In this document: in pieces, positions 1-9,609 of the stretch
Layout of the letters: the number at the start of each line of letters is the position of its first letter
How positions within the stretch are numbered: the stretch's first letter is position 1
DNA from: Lepisosteus oculatus
Taxonomy: Eukaryota; Chordata; Actinopteri; Semionotiformes; Lepisosteidae
Assembly (NCBI RefSeq): GCF_040954835.1
Contig: NC_090709.1
Coordinates: 47,066,429-47,130,428, forward strand
DNA: 64,000 nt
Reading direction: 5' to 3'
Translations under genes and position numbers: made by a program
The notes under the pieces: model-generated
What the model was told of the DNA's origin: nothing
The model's database searches: none
What the model saw: the letters and a program-made list of their open reading frames with translations, nothing else

Positions 1-46
1 AAAAAAAACTACCTGTCTCCCCAGCATTTAACGGTGCTGTTGTTTT
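1..46 (-). pseudogene. tRNA-Asp 3' remnant (low confidence)
   Basis: On the minus strand, a GGGGAG end is followed by ACAGGTAG and a T run. The same 3' flank follows the better preserved tRNA-Asp remnant at 45758-45828. Only the last part of the T arm and the acceptor could be present, and it is cut by the window edge. Confidence 0.3.
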
Positions 47-341
47 GATTTTACATATTGTTAGCATTTTAATGAATTGTTAAAAGATTGATACACAAAT
101 CGCTAAATAAGAAAACGTAAAAACCCTAGCTTTAAGCAATTGGCCATTCATATTCCTGAATTTTAAATCCCTGTGTTTTTCTGTATCCGAATGCCTGGTG
201 CAGCTAATTTGAAAGCAGAGTCTACCATTTACAGAAGCGTATTGTTGCACCAAGGAAAAAAAATCCTGAGTTTACAGGAGTAAAGAGGAAACAAATGCAA
301 ACACCGTTTAGAAAAAACACACACGTCTCAGGCCTTAACCA

Positions 342-395
342 TGACAAGGATAGGATTTGAACCTAGACGAGCAGAGCACAATGAATTAGCAATCC
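342..395 (-). pseudogene. tRNA-Ser(GCT) 3' half
   Basis: The minus strand reads GGATTGCTAATTCATTGTGC, then a long variable arm, a T loop (GGTTCAAATCC) and an acceptor 3' strand ending CTTGTCA. This matches the 3' half of vertebrate tRNA-Ser(GCT): anticodon GCT, class II variable arm. The expected acceptor 5' strand and D arm are not found upstream, where the sequence turns A/T-rich. The gene therefore lacks box A and cannot fold as a cloverleaf. It lies outside the palindrome. Confidence 0.7.
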
Positions 396-479
396 AAAAA
401 GTGACTCCTGTTTAATTTTCTTTTCGCTTGCTCGATTTGTAGTACGCTCCTAAATCCTTACAACCGATAGACAAAACGG

Positions 480-985
480 CTTCATGTGCCACAGCATTCT
501 GCTGCAGGTACGGTTTGCACCGTGTATTAGGCGAACCCGAATTAAATATTTCAAATATGTGAAGAATTTCATGAAACCTGAAAAAAGATCACAGCCAATG
601 TCAGCAATTCAGAGCCTGTAGGCAGCTTCAACAGAACAAAACGATCTGAAGCCGCAATAATTTCATAGAGTGTATTGTGACACTCTAACCACGTTGTTGC
701 TATTACTGCTACTTCTGCTGCCGTTGCTTTAAACTCTACTCAGCGGGCAAGTAAAGTTGTACAAAGAATAGACTACTTTGAGCCGTCCAAATTCCATTAT
801 GTGAATTTAAGCTTTTTTTTTTTTATTAATAACAGCATTAGTAATACAATGCGTGGTCAGAAACCTTACTTATTAGCTTATGAAGCAATAGTGTTTTGAC
901 AATTTGCGGTCTTCAAAAAGTAAACGCTGAAGTTTTTATACTTCCTTGTGAGCAGATCACCTTTGATTTAGAAAAGGAAAACTTA
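480..985 (+). repeat. tRNA-associated module C, diverged copy
   Basis: Resembles 32330-32890 on the same strand and 23830-24400 on the opposite strand. Shared landmarks are the start near TTCATGTG.CAGCATTC, the block ACGATCTGAAGCCGCAAT, and the end near TGTGAGCAGATC. Divergence is much higher than between the palindrome arms, so this copy is older. No coding potential is evident. Confidence 0.65.
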
Positions 986-1674
986 CTCCCCTGTTGCTTT
1001 AATTGCAATATCTGAATCGAGACCCAAGCGCTAAGAAAGCTGAAAAACTCAGAAGTCATAAACCCGATTTTAATTTAGACACACATTTTCTAATGCAGCC
1101 TTCATTACAAGACAGTCTATTTCTCGAAAGCGTGTTATGTAAAAAAGAGAAAAACGAAAATATATGGCTGACTATTTAAAAGCTTAAGATTTTACTTTTG
1201 AGAAACTGTCATTTTATGTATCTAGACGCTTTTCAACCACTGCTTTTTGAACTTTGCTGTGCTTCCTGAATCATTTTCAGCGTTATAAACTGGGTGTGGA
1301 AGTAGCGCTCACTTTGTAGAGCAGTTGATAGACTGGAGCTGTTCAGACTACTCTTGTTATTTCTCAAATGCTTCCATCATTTTTCTTTCAGGCTAGGACG
1401 CGAGTGTGTACATGTGTTTGGTTTTCGTTTCACTGATTCCCATTGAAGATTTGTGAATTAACAAGGAAAGAATCAGTTGCCTCGGAAAGCAGAAGGTTTG
1501 GTTCTCAACGATCTTGAAGACACGCCCATGTAGAGCAGCGTGTGATGATTCGTACTATAAAAGACCAAGTGCTCAAAGTGACGTCTGTGTTTGCCGTTGA
1601 AACTTTTCATCTCGGGCGCACTTTTAGAAAACAAAGATAGAGCAGTTGTGTTGAATCACACTACGACAGCTGTC
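986..1674. other. Gene-free stretch, palindrome outer edge
   Basis: AT-rich. Homology to 61777-62455 begins near 1060 with GGCTGCATTAGAAAATGT on the minus strand. No tRNA, transposon end or coding region was recognised. Confidence 0.5.
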
Positions 1675-1746
1675 AGCAGAGTGGCGCAGCAGAAGCGTGC
1701 TGGGCCCATAACCCAGAGGTCGATGTATCAGAACCATCCATTGCTA
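1675..1746 (+). tRNA. tRNA-iMet(CAT), decaying left-arm copy
   Basis: 72 nt with the initiator features A1-T72, the anticodon arm GGGCCCATAACCC and an A-rich T loop. Compared with its mirror copy at 61705-61776 it has about nine changes. One acceptor pair is lost (A6 opposite A67), one becomes G-T, and the last T-stem pair is T opposite C with an altered T loop (ATCAGAA instead of ATCGAAA). The initiator GGG/CCC anticodon stem is intact. It may be a weak gene or an early pseudogene; the right-arm copy is the better candidate for the working initiator gene. Confidence 0.85.
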
Positions 1747-2291
1747 TACACACCGTCAGTCTAATGAAGTGAATTTAAACTGATCTTTTTCTCTCGTGTA
1801 TGTGCAAGCTTCACACTTACTGTATTCGTTAATCTTTACCAATAGCAGATGCTCAAATGTATCTTTGGTTGTTCTGCGATCCTTCATAGTTTCCTCAATT
1901 CCTTCAAATGAACATCCACATCAAAGCAATTATATATATATATTACAATTAAGGTACATATTAAAAATATCAACGCACATTTCTATAATGCTCATTTAAT
2001 AATGATTGTCAAGGATTGTCAAGTTCTCCAACAAATCTGTGTTCTAATTTTAAAATATTTTTGCTAAGGATACAACGGGTGTATAAATGAATTCTCCCAA
2101 CAGCCAGTTAAAGAAAAATTCCACACGTGAGGATGGTTTTCTTGGACATTGACTTAGGTACTGAATTGTTTACTTGTTTTAGTTGCACACGAGTAAAACA
2201 CGAAGATTTCCTGCAACATTCAAGAGGGTTTGCGAAGAAACCCCTTCAATTTTTAGCGGAGATTATGTTTACATCATCACAATCTGAAGCA
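1747..2291. other. Gene-free stretch with module B remnant
   Basis: Mirrors 61142-61704. Near 2000-2150 it carries the sequence also seen at 22770-22885 (landmarks ACACAGATTTGTT and GGGAGAATT), a module that recurs beside tRNAs. The short open frames here are not kept in the mirror copy and are not coding. Confidence 0.5.
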
Positions 2292-2345
2292 CGTCCCTGA
2301 GTGCGTTTGACCCACCAGCCCTTTGTTTAACAGCTGCAGAGGGAC
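2292..2345 (-). pseudogene. tRNA-Asn(GTT) remnant with deleted D arm
   Basis: The minus strand starts GTCCCTCTG, then jumps to CAGCTGTTAAAC (anticodon arm with GTT), then GCTGGTGGGTCAAACGCAC (T arm) and AGGGAC (acceptor). The acceptor ends still pair, but the D arm and part of the anticodon stem are missing, leaving 54 nt instead of about 74. The mirror copy at 61088-61141 has the same gap, so the deletion predates the palindrome. Confidence 0.65.
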
Positions 2346-3364
2346 ACATTCCCGTTGCTTTTCACAAATCACTGGCATTTTTTTGCAGCATTTCTTCTGT
2401 CCTGAGAAGCAAGATTTGTATTTTATCTTTCAGAAGTTGTATGAATTTCTTGAAGTTCAAAAACAACTTGTTCCTGAAAAGAAATGAACACTTGCTTCAA
2501 AGTAAATCAAGACGTATGTGTCTCTTGCTGTGTGTGCTCTTATCTGTCCATCTCTCTCTCCTCTTCTCTCTGGCAGTCTGTGTAGAGTATCTGAAGGGGA
2601 TGTAACACCACTTGGAAAAGAAGAAAAATTATCAGGAAAAATTCTCAGGAAAATTCTCAGGCAGAATAAAAAATCATTATTCTTTTCTCAGTCAGATTCA
2701 TTGCTCAGACTCACACTCAGACAGGATCTCAACTCCGTACTGCTCTCTATCCTCACAATCCAGAACCAGAAGATATTCAGACAATCAGTGCTGCTACATG
2801 AACAATATCAGACAGAACAGCCTGGACTCATGTCACATTTCCCCCTTTTATCCTTCCTCCCAGCCCTCTTAGAGACATAGAAAAGCCCCTGGTTCTCCTC
2901 TCTGTGAACTGGGCTCAGGGGTCACTGATCTGGCAGTTGTGGGCTCTGTTCCAGGTCGAAAGCAAGAAGGTTCTATTAACGCTTTCCAGGACTTCCAGCC
3001 CTTCAGTATTACTTTCTTTACTGTATGTCAGCCTCCCAAAATGTTTATAAATGTTTTATAACACACATGAGTGTGGAATTATCTTATTATTTATATATAG
3101 TATTTATGTAATAAACACCAGTAGTGACAATATGATCAGTATATTGATTATTTGTAGCCGATTGTCCGATGGTCGTGTCTACAATAGTGACCATTTGACC
3201 AGTCTGTAGCTCTGGGCAGTGGGATTCAGATCACACAGAAGACCTGTCTGTGTGTGATTCCACACCAGCCCTGGGATTCAGCTACTCTCACAAATGTCTC
3301 ACAGACTGTCTTATAAATTTACAATTAGATGAAGTCATGTAACAGTTTTACAGATAATTTAAAT
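2346..3364. other. Gene-free stretch
   Basis: Mirrors about 59890-60850. A 120-codon open frame at 2518-2880 is interrupted or shifted in the mirror copy, so I do not call it a gene. It contains CT-rich tracts and AT-rich DNA. Confidence 0.5.
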
Positions 3365-3720
3365 AATCAGACAGCAGTTTTGGCAGTGGATACATCTCCA
3401 CATGGGGGAAAGGGACAGTAAAATAGTAAGGAAAATACAAAAGAAGAAACTGAAATATATGCGCTCACTGTAAAGTACGAAGAGGTGGTCAGACAAGCAA
3501 AACAGCTTTGCGGATAATGTGAAGTGACATTGTTTTGTGTCAATCAGCTCATGGATTCAGCTTCATGTGCCTTAAGCTGTGCATGCCTTCATGAAGACTC
3601 TCTTTAAGATGATTGCACCTTTCATTGTCAAATCGCCTTCTTTGGATACAAAAGTTGCACCAATACTAAGAGAAAGGATGAGGAATGGCTTTTATCAAGC
3701 GATTGCAGTGTTTGTTTGAC
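3365..3720 (+). repeat. tRNA-associated module A, copy 1
   Basis: Landmarks in order are CATCTCCACATGGGGGAAAG, GAGGTGGTCAGACAAGCAAA, GTCAATCAGC, CATGTGCCTTAA, and CTCTCTTTAAGATGATTGCA. The same order recurs at 21590-21990, partly at 22870-23170 (minus), 33330-33620 and 34370-34680 (minus), and in mirror at 59560-59890. No coding frame is shared. It is a non-coding unit carried along with tRNA genes. Confidence 0.7.
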
Positions 3721-4431
3721 TGAGGATCCTTGTGTGCTGAACTGGCCTCTGGAGAAGTGTAGTGCAGTAAAACAGAAGGTTTGTGTCACTCAAGATTGTT
3801 ACAGAACAGAACAATACAATTACAATACTTTTGTGAGAGTAAATATTACTGGTGCATCACAGTTCTTATAATGGTGAAAACAGGAGCACCTTCTCTACAT
3901 TTTTGACTGAAGTATTTAAACGGAAAGAAATACTATCACTATGCAATTCATAAATGCAATTGAGCTCCTATAAAAGTTCTAGTCTGAAGAAACAATGTAT
4001 AGAATTAGGTGACAATATCGGAATTCATTCAAATGCACAAGATTAATTTTCAGCAACAAAAAAAGTGCTCGGAAATATTTTACAAGAATGAAACCTTACA
4101 TTCACCTAAATAAGCATTCACCCTCTACATTAGCAGAGAACAGTAGGACAGAAGGTTAGTGTCACTGGACACTGCATCAGAGAGGCCGATCTCTTCTCCC
4201 TCATTATGCAGGCTTACCCACTCATGATGAACTGTCCTCCAGCGATACTCAGCTGCCATCATCGACTCAGACATGACGTTCATGTACATATTATACCTTA
4301 ATATGGCACTGCGTTACAATAATTTGATCAAAACAACTGGTGAATAAATAATAATCAAATATTTTTTCCTTTCTTTTAGTAGCTAAAGACCAAAAAAGAA
4401 GCATTTATTCTTTTCCTCTCCTACCAGCCCT
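3721..4431. other. Gene-free stretch
   Basis: Mirrors 58813-59559. AT-rich, with no recognised element. Confidence 0.45.
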
Positions 4432-4513
4432 TACAAGTCACCCAGTTTTTAGTTTAGAGCTGGATTAAAGCTCCAGTCTCTTTGAGGGTTGAGTTGGAAT
4501 CCCACAGCTGCCA
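4432..4513 (+). pseudogene. tRNA-Leu(AAG)-type pseudogene, anticodon now AAA
   Basis: The 3' two thirds read CTGGATTAAAGCTCCAG (anticodon arm), a class II variable arm, the T-arm end GGAATCCCACAGCTGCCA and the acceptor 3' end, matching vertebrate tRNA-Leu(AAG). The anticodon loop gives AAA instead of AAG. The acceptor 5' strand and D arm are unrecognisable. The mirror copy at 58731-58812 is decayed in the same way. Confidence 0.7.
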
Positions 4514-5026
4514 AATATCTCCAACTATCTCAGTGTTAAGAAGCAAAAAAACTCACATTTGCTGCAGAAGGAACAGGAGAATTCGTGCCATTCAGCCTTA
4601 TAGCGTGATGTCATTTTCTCATTCTCGTTTTTAGATGCTTGTGATCGAATCTATGATACTTATGAGTGTGGTCACCCTCCATAAAGGTAGCACAGATACA
4701 ACGTGCCACGTTTTCAGAGAATCACATTAATTACAGGTCAGAAGAAGGCGACAAAGTGTCCGCTAGGCAGTCCAGCGATTTCAATGGTGTTCTCTGTTGT
4801 TTAGGTCCAGAATGACACCCGTTACAACCAGGAAACACACAGTGTCAGGCATCAAAAAGACTTCCCAAAACCCTGATCCTCTCCTTGATCCGGTGATGGC
4901 ATCCAGACATTTCCTGCAACACACACAGGATACAGTCTTCAACAACACGAGTGAAAAGCTAATTCCCAACCTTTGCAATCCTTTGCAAAGAAGGACCACA
5001 TGTGCTCAGTGTTAAATGCACTGTTC
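4514..5026. other. Gene-free stretch
   Basis: Mirrors 58216-58730. Open frames of about 72 codons on both strands (near 4781-5015) are mutually overlapping shadows with no family resemblance. Confidence 0.45.
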
Positions 5027-5549
5027 ATTATTAATAATAATAATAATCTTTACATTATATAGCGCTTTTAAAGGTGGCTTTTCAAAGCACTTTACAGAAT
5101 GACAACAATAAAGTTAAAAAAATACACAAGATAAGCAGGATGAGAATACACAGTTAGAGGAGACAATAGATGGTGGTATAAAATACAGTAGGAACAGAGG
5201 GGTAAAGAATAGTGCATTAAAAGCTCTTCTAAAGAAGAGGGTTTTGAGTCTGGATTTGAAGGAGTTTAGAGAAGGTGACTGATATCCTTGGGGATAAAGA
5301 TCCAGAGCTTTGGGGCAAAACAGGAGAAGGCCCTGTCACCCATAGAGTGTAGTCCAGATGGACTGGGGGACAGATAGGAAAACACAATTAGAAGAGCGAA
5401 GGTTGTGAGGTGGGGAGTAGGGCGATAACCCAGACAGGTACTGAGGTGCCAAGCCATGGAGAGCTTTATAGCTGAGCTTGAGGATTTTGAAGTTGACAGG
5501 AAGCTAGTGCAAGGACTCCAGGACAGGAGTGATGTGATCACAGTCCAGT
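5027..5549 (-). mobile_element. L2-type LINE, 3' fragment
   Basis: 5'-truncated LINE on the minus strand. Decayed frames (5266-5541) encode the C-terminal tail typical of fish L2 reverse transcriptases, with motifs such as YKALHGLAPQYL (seen in the mirror copy), MGDRAFSCFAPKLWIF and IPKDI. The 3' end reads GTAAAGTGCTTTG, then GCGCTATATAATGTAAAG and an (ATT)n tail at about 5027-5050. It lacks the endonuclease and the RT core and is shared with the right arm (57690-58215). Confidence 0.8.
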
Positions 5550-5658
5550 GCTAATTTCTTTCTTGTGGCTGCTGGTTCATTTTCAACTGTGGACTCTTAA
5601 GAAGTCCTGTATTTGACTTGATCAACACCAATCCCTAGAGGATTTAGAAAGGTTCAAT

Positions 5659-5663
5659 AAAAA
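5659..5663 (-). terminator. Pol III terminator of left tRNA-Arg
   Basis: A run of five T on the minus strand, about 8 nt past the tRNA 3' end. A run of this kind ends RNA polymerase III transcription. The right-arm copy has the same run at 57579-57583. Confidence 0.7.
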
Positions 5664-5670
5664 TGATACA

Positions 5671-5763
5671 TGACTCTGGTAGGACTCGAACCCACAACCT
5701 TTGAATGACTTCATTCTATCAAGGCTTAGAAGTCCAACGCGCTCTCCATTGCACCACAGAGCC
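5671..5763 (-). tRNA. tRNA-Arg(TCT) with intron, left arm
   Basis: Class I tRNA with the 7-bp acceptor GGCTCTG/CAGAGTC, an anticodon stem TTGGA/TTCAA around CTTCTA, and anticodon TCT. An intron of about 20 nt lies after position 37, as in vertebrate tRNA-Arg(TCT). Box A is TGGTGCAATGG and box B is GGTTCGAGTCC. It differs from the right copy at three sites in 92 (for example T-stem CCTAC versus CCCAC, still paired with a G-T wobble). The terminator follows at 5659. A Tc1 terminal repeat touches its first base, so its 5' flank is transposon DNA. Confidence 0.95.
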
Positions 5764-5961
5764 AGCTGTATGAAAAAGTGTTTGCCCCCTTCCTGATTTC
5801 TTATTTTTTTGCATGTTTGTCACACTGAAAGTTTTAGATCATCAAACAAATTGAAATATTAGACAAAGATAACACAAGTAAACACAAAATGCAGTTTTTA
5901 AATGAAGGTTTTTATTATTAAGGGAAAAATTAAACCTACATGGGCCTGTCTGAAAAAGTGA

Positions 5962-6210
5962 TTGAGATTTATCAGTCTGGAAAAGTTTATAAAGCCATTT
6001 CTAAAGACCAAAATTATCCCAAGAGCACAGCGAAGACTCATCCAAGAGGTCACAAAAAACCCCACAACAACATCCAAAGAACTGCAGGCTTCACTTGCCT
6101 CAGTTAAGGTCAGTGTTCATGACTCCACCATAAGAAAGAGACTGGGCAAAAATGGCCTGCATGGCAGAATTCCAAGACGAAAACCACTGATGAGCCAGAA
6201 AACATCTTGA
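5962..6210 (+). pseudogene. Tc1 transposase, N-terminal piece
   Basis: 82 codons, starting MRFISLEKFIKPF. They contain the end of the first helix-turn-helix (about residues 1-30) and the second DNA-binding helix region ([20 protein letters not shown]). The expected first 30 or so residues of the family are missing upstream. The frame then breaks: the next conserved block (HLDDPQDFW, then the catalytic [10 protein letters not shown]) is read in another frame near 6206-6280. Confidence 0.8.
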
Positions 6211-6533
6211 TGACCCCCAAGACTTTTGGGAAAATACTCTGTGGACTGACGAGACAAAAGTTGAACTTTTTGGAAGGTGTGTGTCCCATCTGGCGTAAAA
6301 GTAACACAGCATTTCAGAAAAGGAACATCATACCAACAGTAAAATATGGTGGTGGTAGTGTGATGGTCTGGGGCTGTTTTGCTGCTTCAGGACCTGGAAG
6401 ACAAGCTGTGGTAAATGGAACCATGAATTCTGCCGTCTACCAAAAAATCCTGAAGGAGAATGTCCGGCCATCTGTTCGTGACCTCAAGCTGAAGCGCACT
6501 TGGGTTCTGCAACAGGACAATGATCCAAAGCGG
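6207..6533 (+). pseudogene. Tc1 transposase, catalytic middle piece
   Basis: The conserved block [20 protein letters not shown], then [17 protein letters not shown] and [10 protein letters not shown], carries the second catalytic Asp. The first Asp (WTDET) is present in a neighbouring frame at about 6240-6260, so at least two frame changes separate the parts. It is cut by the LINE immediately after DNDPK. Confidence 0.85.
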
Positions 6534-8287
6534 GCAAACTTCTATGCCCACTTTGATGCTCTGAACAAGGGCAATGCTGAGAAGACCCCAAGTGTGCAGG
6601 GCGAGTTTGATCTGAAACTCTCAGAGCAGGACGTGCAGAAGACTCTGAGCAGGGTGAAAATCCGTAAGGCTGCAGGGCCTGATGGGATACCACCTCACGT
6701 CCTGAGGACATGTGCAGCCCAGCTGACCACAGTGTTTACGGACATCTTTAACTCCTCCCTGTCACAGTCCATGGTCCCCACCTGCTTTAAAAAAAACACT
6801 ATTGTTCCAACCCCCAAAAAGACAAAAGTGACATGCCTGAATGATTACTGCCCAGTAGCATTAACATCTGTGGTGATGAAATGCCTGGAGAAGCTGGTGT
6901 TGTCACACATCAACTCCTCCATCACAGAATCCCTGGACCCCTTGCAGTTCGCCTACCAGAACAACAGAGCAGTGGATGATGCTGTCTCCCTGGCTCTGCA
7001 TACAACCTTGGAACACCTGGACACTAAGAACTCGTATGTGAGAATGCTGTTTGTGGACTACGGTTCAGCATTCAATTCCATCATACCCAGTCAACTGGTG
7101 ACAAAGCTCAGGGGATTAGGTCTGTGCAACTCTGTCTGCAACTGGCTGCTGGACTTTCTTATTGAGAGACCACAGGTGGTGCGGATAGGCAATAAAACAT
7201 CAACACCACTCACCCTGAGCACTGGAACCCCACAAGGCTGCTGTCTGAGTCCAAGGTTGTACTCCCTATTTACTCACGACTGCACAGCAAGACACAGCAA
7301 CAACCGCATCATTAAGTTTGCCGATGACACCACTATAATAGGACTGATCAGTGATGATGACAAGTCCACTTACAGGGATGAAGTTGTACAGCTGCTTAGG
7401 TGGTGTCATAGCAATAACCTGGACTTGAACATAAAGAAAACGAAAGAGCTAAAAGTGGACTTTCGGAGACACAGGCCATACACTCACAGCCCACTCAGTA
7501 TTGATGGAACGGAAGTGGAAACAGTCACCAGCTTTAGGTTTTTGGGAATTCACATCTCTAAAGATCTAACCTGGACTGTGAACACTGACTCTATCATGAA
7601 GAAGGCTCAGCAGCGCCTTTATTTCTTGAGGTGCCTCAAGTGATGGGGGATGCCAATACATGTGTTGGTGAACTTCTACTGCTGCACCATCGAGAGCATC
7701 CTCACCAACGGGATCACTGTGTGGTATGGTAACACCTCTTCGCGAGAAAGAAAGGCACTACAGAGAATGGTCAATATGGCCCAGAAGATCATCGGCTGCA
7801 GTCTCAACGAGATTAAACAGCTCTATGAGGACCGCTGCCGTGGTAGAATTCTGGCCATCACAGAGGACAGTCACCACCCCGGGCATGAGCTCTTCACCCC
7901 ACTGCCCTCAGGCAAGAGAAATAAGAGCATACGGACACTTAACACTAGATTCTTCAATGGCTTCTATCCACAAGCAGTGAGACTGGCGAACAAATTTAGC
8001 CATCCCCCTCGGACCACACCTACACCATCACCATCTACCTCTTTATGATTTCTTATCTATTGCACATCTCCAGTCATTGTTTACACGTCTGTATTGTTTA
8101 CATTCAAACTGTCTACATGTTTACTTGCACATTGTCTATTGTTTGTTTGTACATTGTCTTGATGCACTGTTTGCACTTTGTCTTGTTTTTTACACTTGTT
8201 TTACAATCGAGAGACTTTCTGTAAGTAAGAATTCCATTGTACCAATACCGGTTACATATGGCAATAAAGTTCAAGTTCAAGTTCAAA
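6530..8287 (+). mobile_element. 5'-truncated CR1/L2-superfamily LINE (Rex1-like) inside the Tc1
   Basis: Enters the Tc1 transposase gene after the DNDPK codons and ends with AATAAA (8263-8268) and a short tandem tail of TTCAAG units (8268-8287), after which transposase sequence resumes. It encodes the RT and C-terminal region but no endonuclease. The insertion is at the same site in the right arm (54993-56706), so it is older than the palindrome. The subfamily name is an inference from the RT motifs. Confidence 0.85.
6537..8048 (+). pseudogene. LINE reverse transcriptase, left copy
   Basis: Motifs in order: RKAAGPDGIPPHVLR (finger), LNDYCPVALTSVVMKCLEK, FAYQNNRAVDDAV, MLFVDYGSAFNSI (motif A), GTPQGCCLSP (motif B), IKFADDTTIIG (catalytic FADD), and the C-terminal block TVWYGNTSSRERKALQRMV to LPSGKR. 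One in-frame TGA at 7641-7643 splits the frame (6207-7643 and 7650-8048 are in the same phase). The right copy has lost 42 bp that include this stop. Motif A has FVDYGSAF where the family usually has a Phe-Ser after the Asp. Confidence 0.88.
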
Positions 8288-8330
8288 ACACACCAGCAAG
8301 TCCACCTCTGAATGGCTTAAGAAAAACAAA

Positions 8331-8567
8331 ATGAAGACTTTGGAGTGGCCTAGTCAAAGTCCTGACCTGAATCCGATTGAGATGTTGTGGCATGACCTTA
8401 AAAAAGCGGTTAAGGCTCGAAAACCCTCCATAGTGGCTGAATTACAACAATTCTGCAAAGATGAGTGGGCCAAATTTCCTCCACAGCATTGTAAAAGACT
8501 CATTGCCAGTTATCGCAAACGCTTGATTGCAGTTGTTGCTTCTAAGGGTGGCCCAACCAGTTATTAG
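8331..8567 (+). pseudogene. Tc1 transposase, C-terminal piece
   Basis: 78 codons starting MKTLEWPSQSPDLNPIEMLW, holding the third catalytic residue (Glu of PIEMLW), then the family ending FCKDEWAKF and VVASKGGPTSY followed by a stop. It is separated from the rest of the gene by the nested LINE. Confidence 0.88.
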
Positions 8568-8580
8568 GTTTAACTAAATG

Positions 8581-9289
8581 TTATCCACAACTTCAAACAC
8601 CTGTGAGAAACGGGCAACTGCAGTGTTTCGCCTGCTGGCTCCACAGATAATCCTTTTTTGAAGTTTAAGGAGAGGATTTCTTTGTCAATTCAATTAAACG
8701 TTTCAGAAATGCTGAACTATTGATGTGTTTCACACGCAGCACGGGCTCTCCTTTGCTTACAAATATTTTTTTTACACCAATTTACTCAACTACGATTTTG
8801 CTGAGCATTTTGTTTGCTTGCTTCCTATTGTATACTGCTCTGATTTCTGTATTGTTCAATTTCCCTGTTGATTTTAATTTCTTGTTTTCTAAGACAATCA
8901 GACCAGCTGTTCTGACCTTACCCTGCACTGGAGCCACTCTTTTCTTTCCAAAGGCGTGGAGAGAGATACTACTGCAGGTAACACCCCATGAGAAACATCA
9001 TGAGTTTCTGGAAAAGCTCTCTACCTGCCCGCTCCCCACACCGACGTGTGTGAGCAGGGATTTAAAGGGACATTCTGAAGTGTAGAAACATTTTATCGTT
9101 ACATACTTTTTCTGTGCAGTTAGTTCTCCTTCAACTCCGCCCGACAACAGAGGTCGTTTTTAATACAGGAGTAAAGGCACACTGCACATCTGCAAAACAT
9201 CACGTTAAGGTTTAGGGAGAGCGACATCAGTGATTGGAAGGTACAGATGCAGCCATTCAAAGTGCGCAGTACAGACACATACCGGAGGT
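8581..9289. repeat. tRNA-associated module E, copy in left arm
   Basis: About 8970-9250 recurs, diverged, at 30316-30560 in the spacer on the same strand. Landmarks are GGTAACACCCC, AAAGGGACATT, TAGAAACATTTTA and CGCCCGACAAC followed by GGAGTAAAGGCAC or similar. It is mirrored at about 54010-54310. A 121-codon open frame at 8720-9085 differs in frame from the mirror copy and matches no family. Confidence 0.6.
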
Positions 9290-9425
9290 AATTGGCTACG
9301 GCGTCGCGCATTGTGACGCGCGATGACGCAAAATACCGCGGTACGTGATTGGTTGACCGACAGGGGCACTCGTAGTCCGTTGGTCGGTCGTAGAAAGATT
9401 TACAGTAAATGTCTTTACTGTGCAC
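9290..9425. promoter_or_regulatory. CpG-rich patch with CRE- and CCAAT-like sites
   Basis: About 16 CpG in roughly 96 bp (9299-9395), while flanks are AT-rich and CpG-poor. On the minus strand it contains TTGCGTCATCGCG (CRE/ATF-like) and CCAATCACGTACCGCGG (CCAAT plus E-box-like). There is a 7-bp inverted repeat GACCGAC (9355-9361) / GTCGGTC (9383-9389). It is kept in the right arm (about 53890-54010). Promoter function is inference; no downstream gene is recognised. Confidence 0.35.
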
Positions 9426-9609
9426 ATTTTAGCATTGAATATTCATATGGAATTTTACCACTGAAGGGAAATCTTAGTACCTGAGCATAAAAAGAATAGG
9501 AGCATACTGTAACGCGTGTGAAGGCCATAAACGATATTAATTTTGGAACATAAACATACAGTATATGGCTGGTCTCTGTACTTTAAATAAAAAATACACA
9601 CCAGTATTC

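Larger units (their letters stand above)
5763..8575 (+). mobile_element. Decayed Tc1-like transposon carrying a nested LINE
   Basis: The left terminal repeat starts directly at the tRNA-Arg 5' end (CAGCTGTATGAAAAAGTGT) and extends through about 5940. Transposase pieces lie at 5962-6210, 6207-6533 and 8331-8567. The gene is split after the QQDNDPK block by a LINE (6530-8287). The right terminal repeat is not found; sequence after the transposase stop is unrelated. The pieces resemble the fish/frog Tc1 lineage with DD34E chemistry. The mirror copy is 54705-57479, with the LINE at the same site. Confidence 0.88.

Noticed and set aside
2518-2880. 120-codon open frame
   Set aside because: The frame is not kept in the mirror copy near 60192-60720; CT-rich low complexity explains the openness.
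6207-7643. 478-codon frame read as one protein (transposase-RT fusion)
   Set aside because: It is a chance in-frame join of a Tc1 fragment and an inserted LINE; its first 24 or so codons are out of the true transposase frame.
9355-9389. 7-bp inverted repeat as a functional hairpin
   Set aside because: Too short to support by itself; mentioned only as part of the CpG-rich patch.
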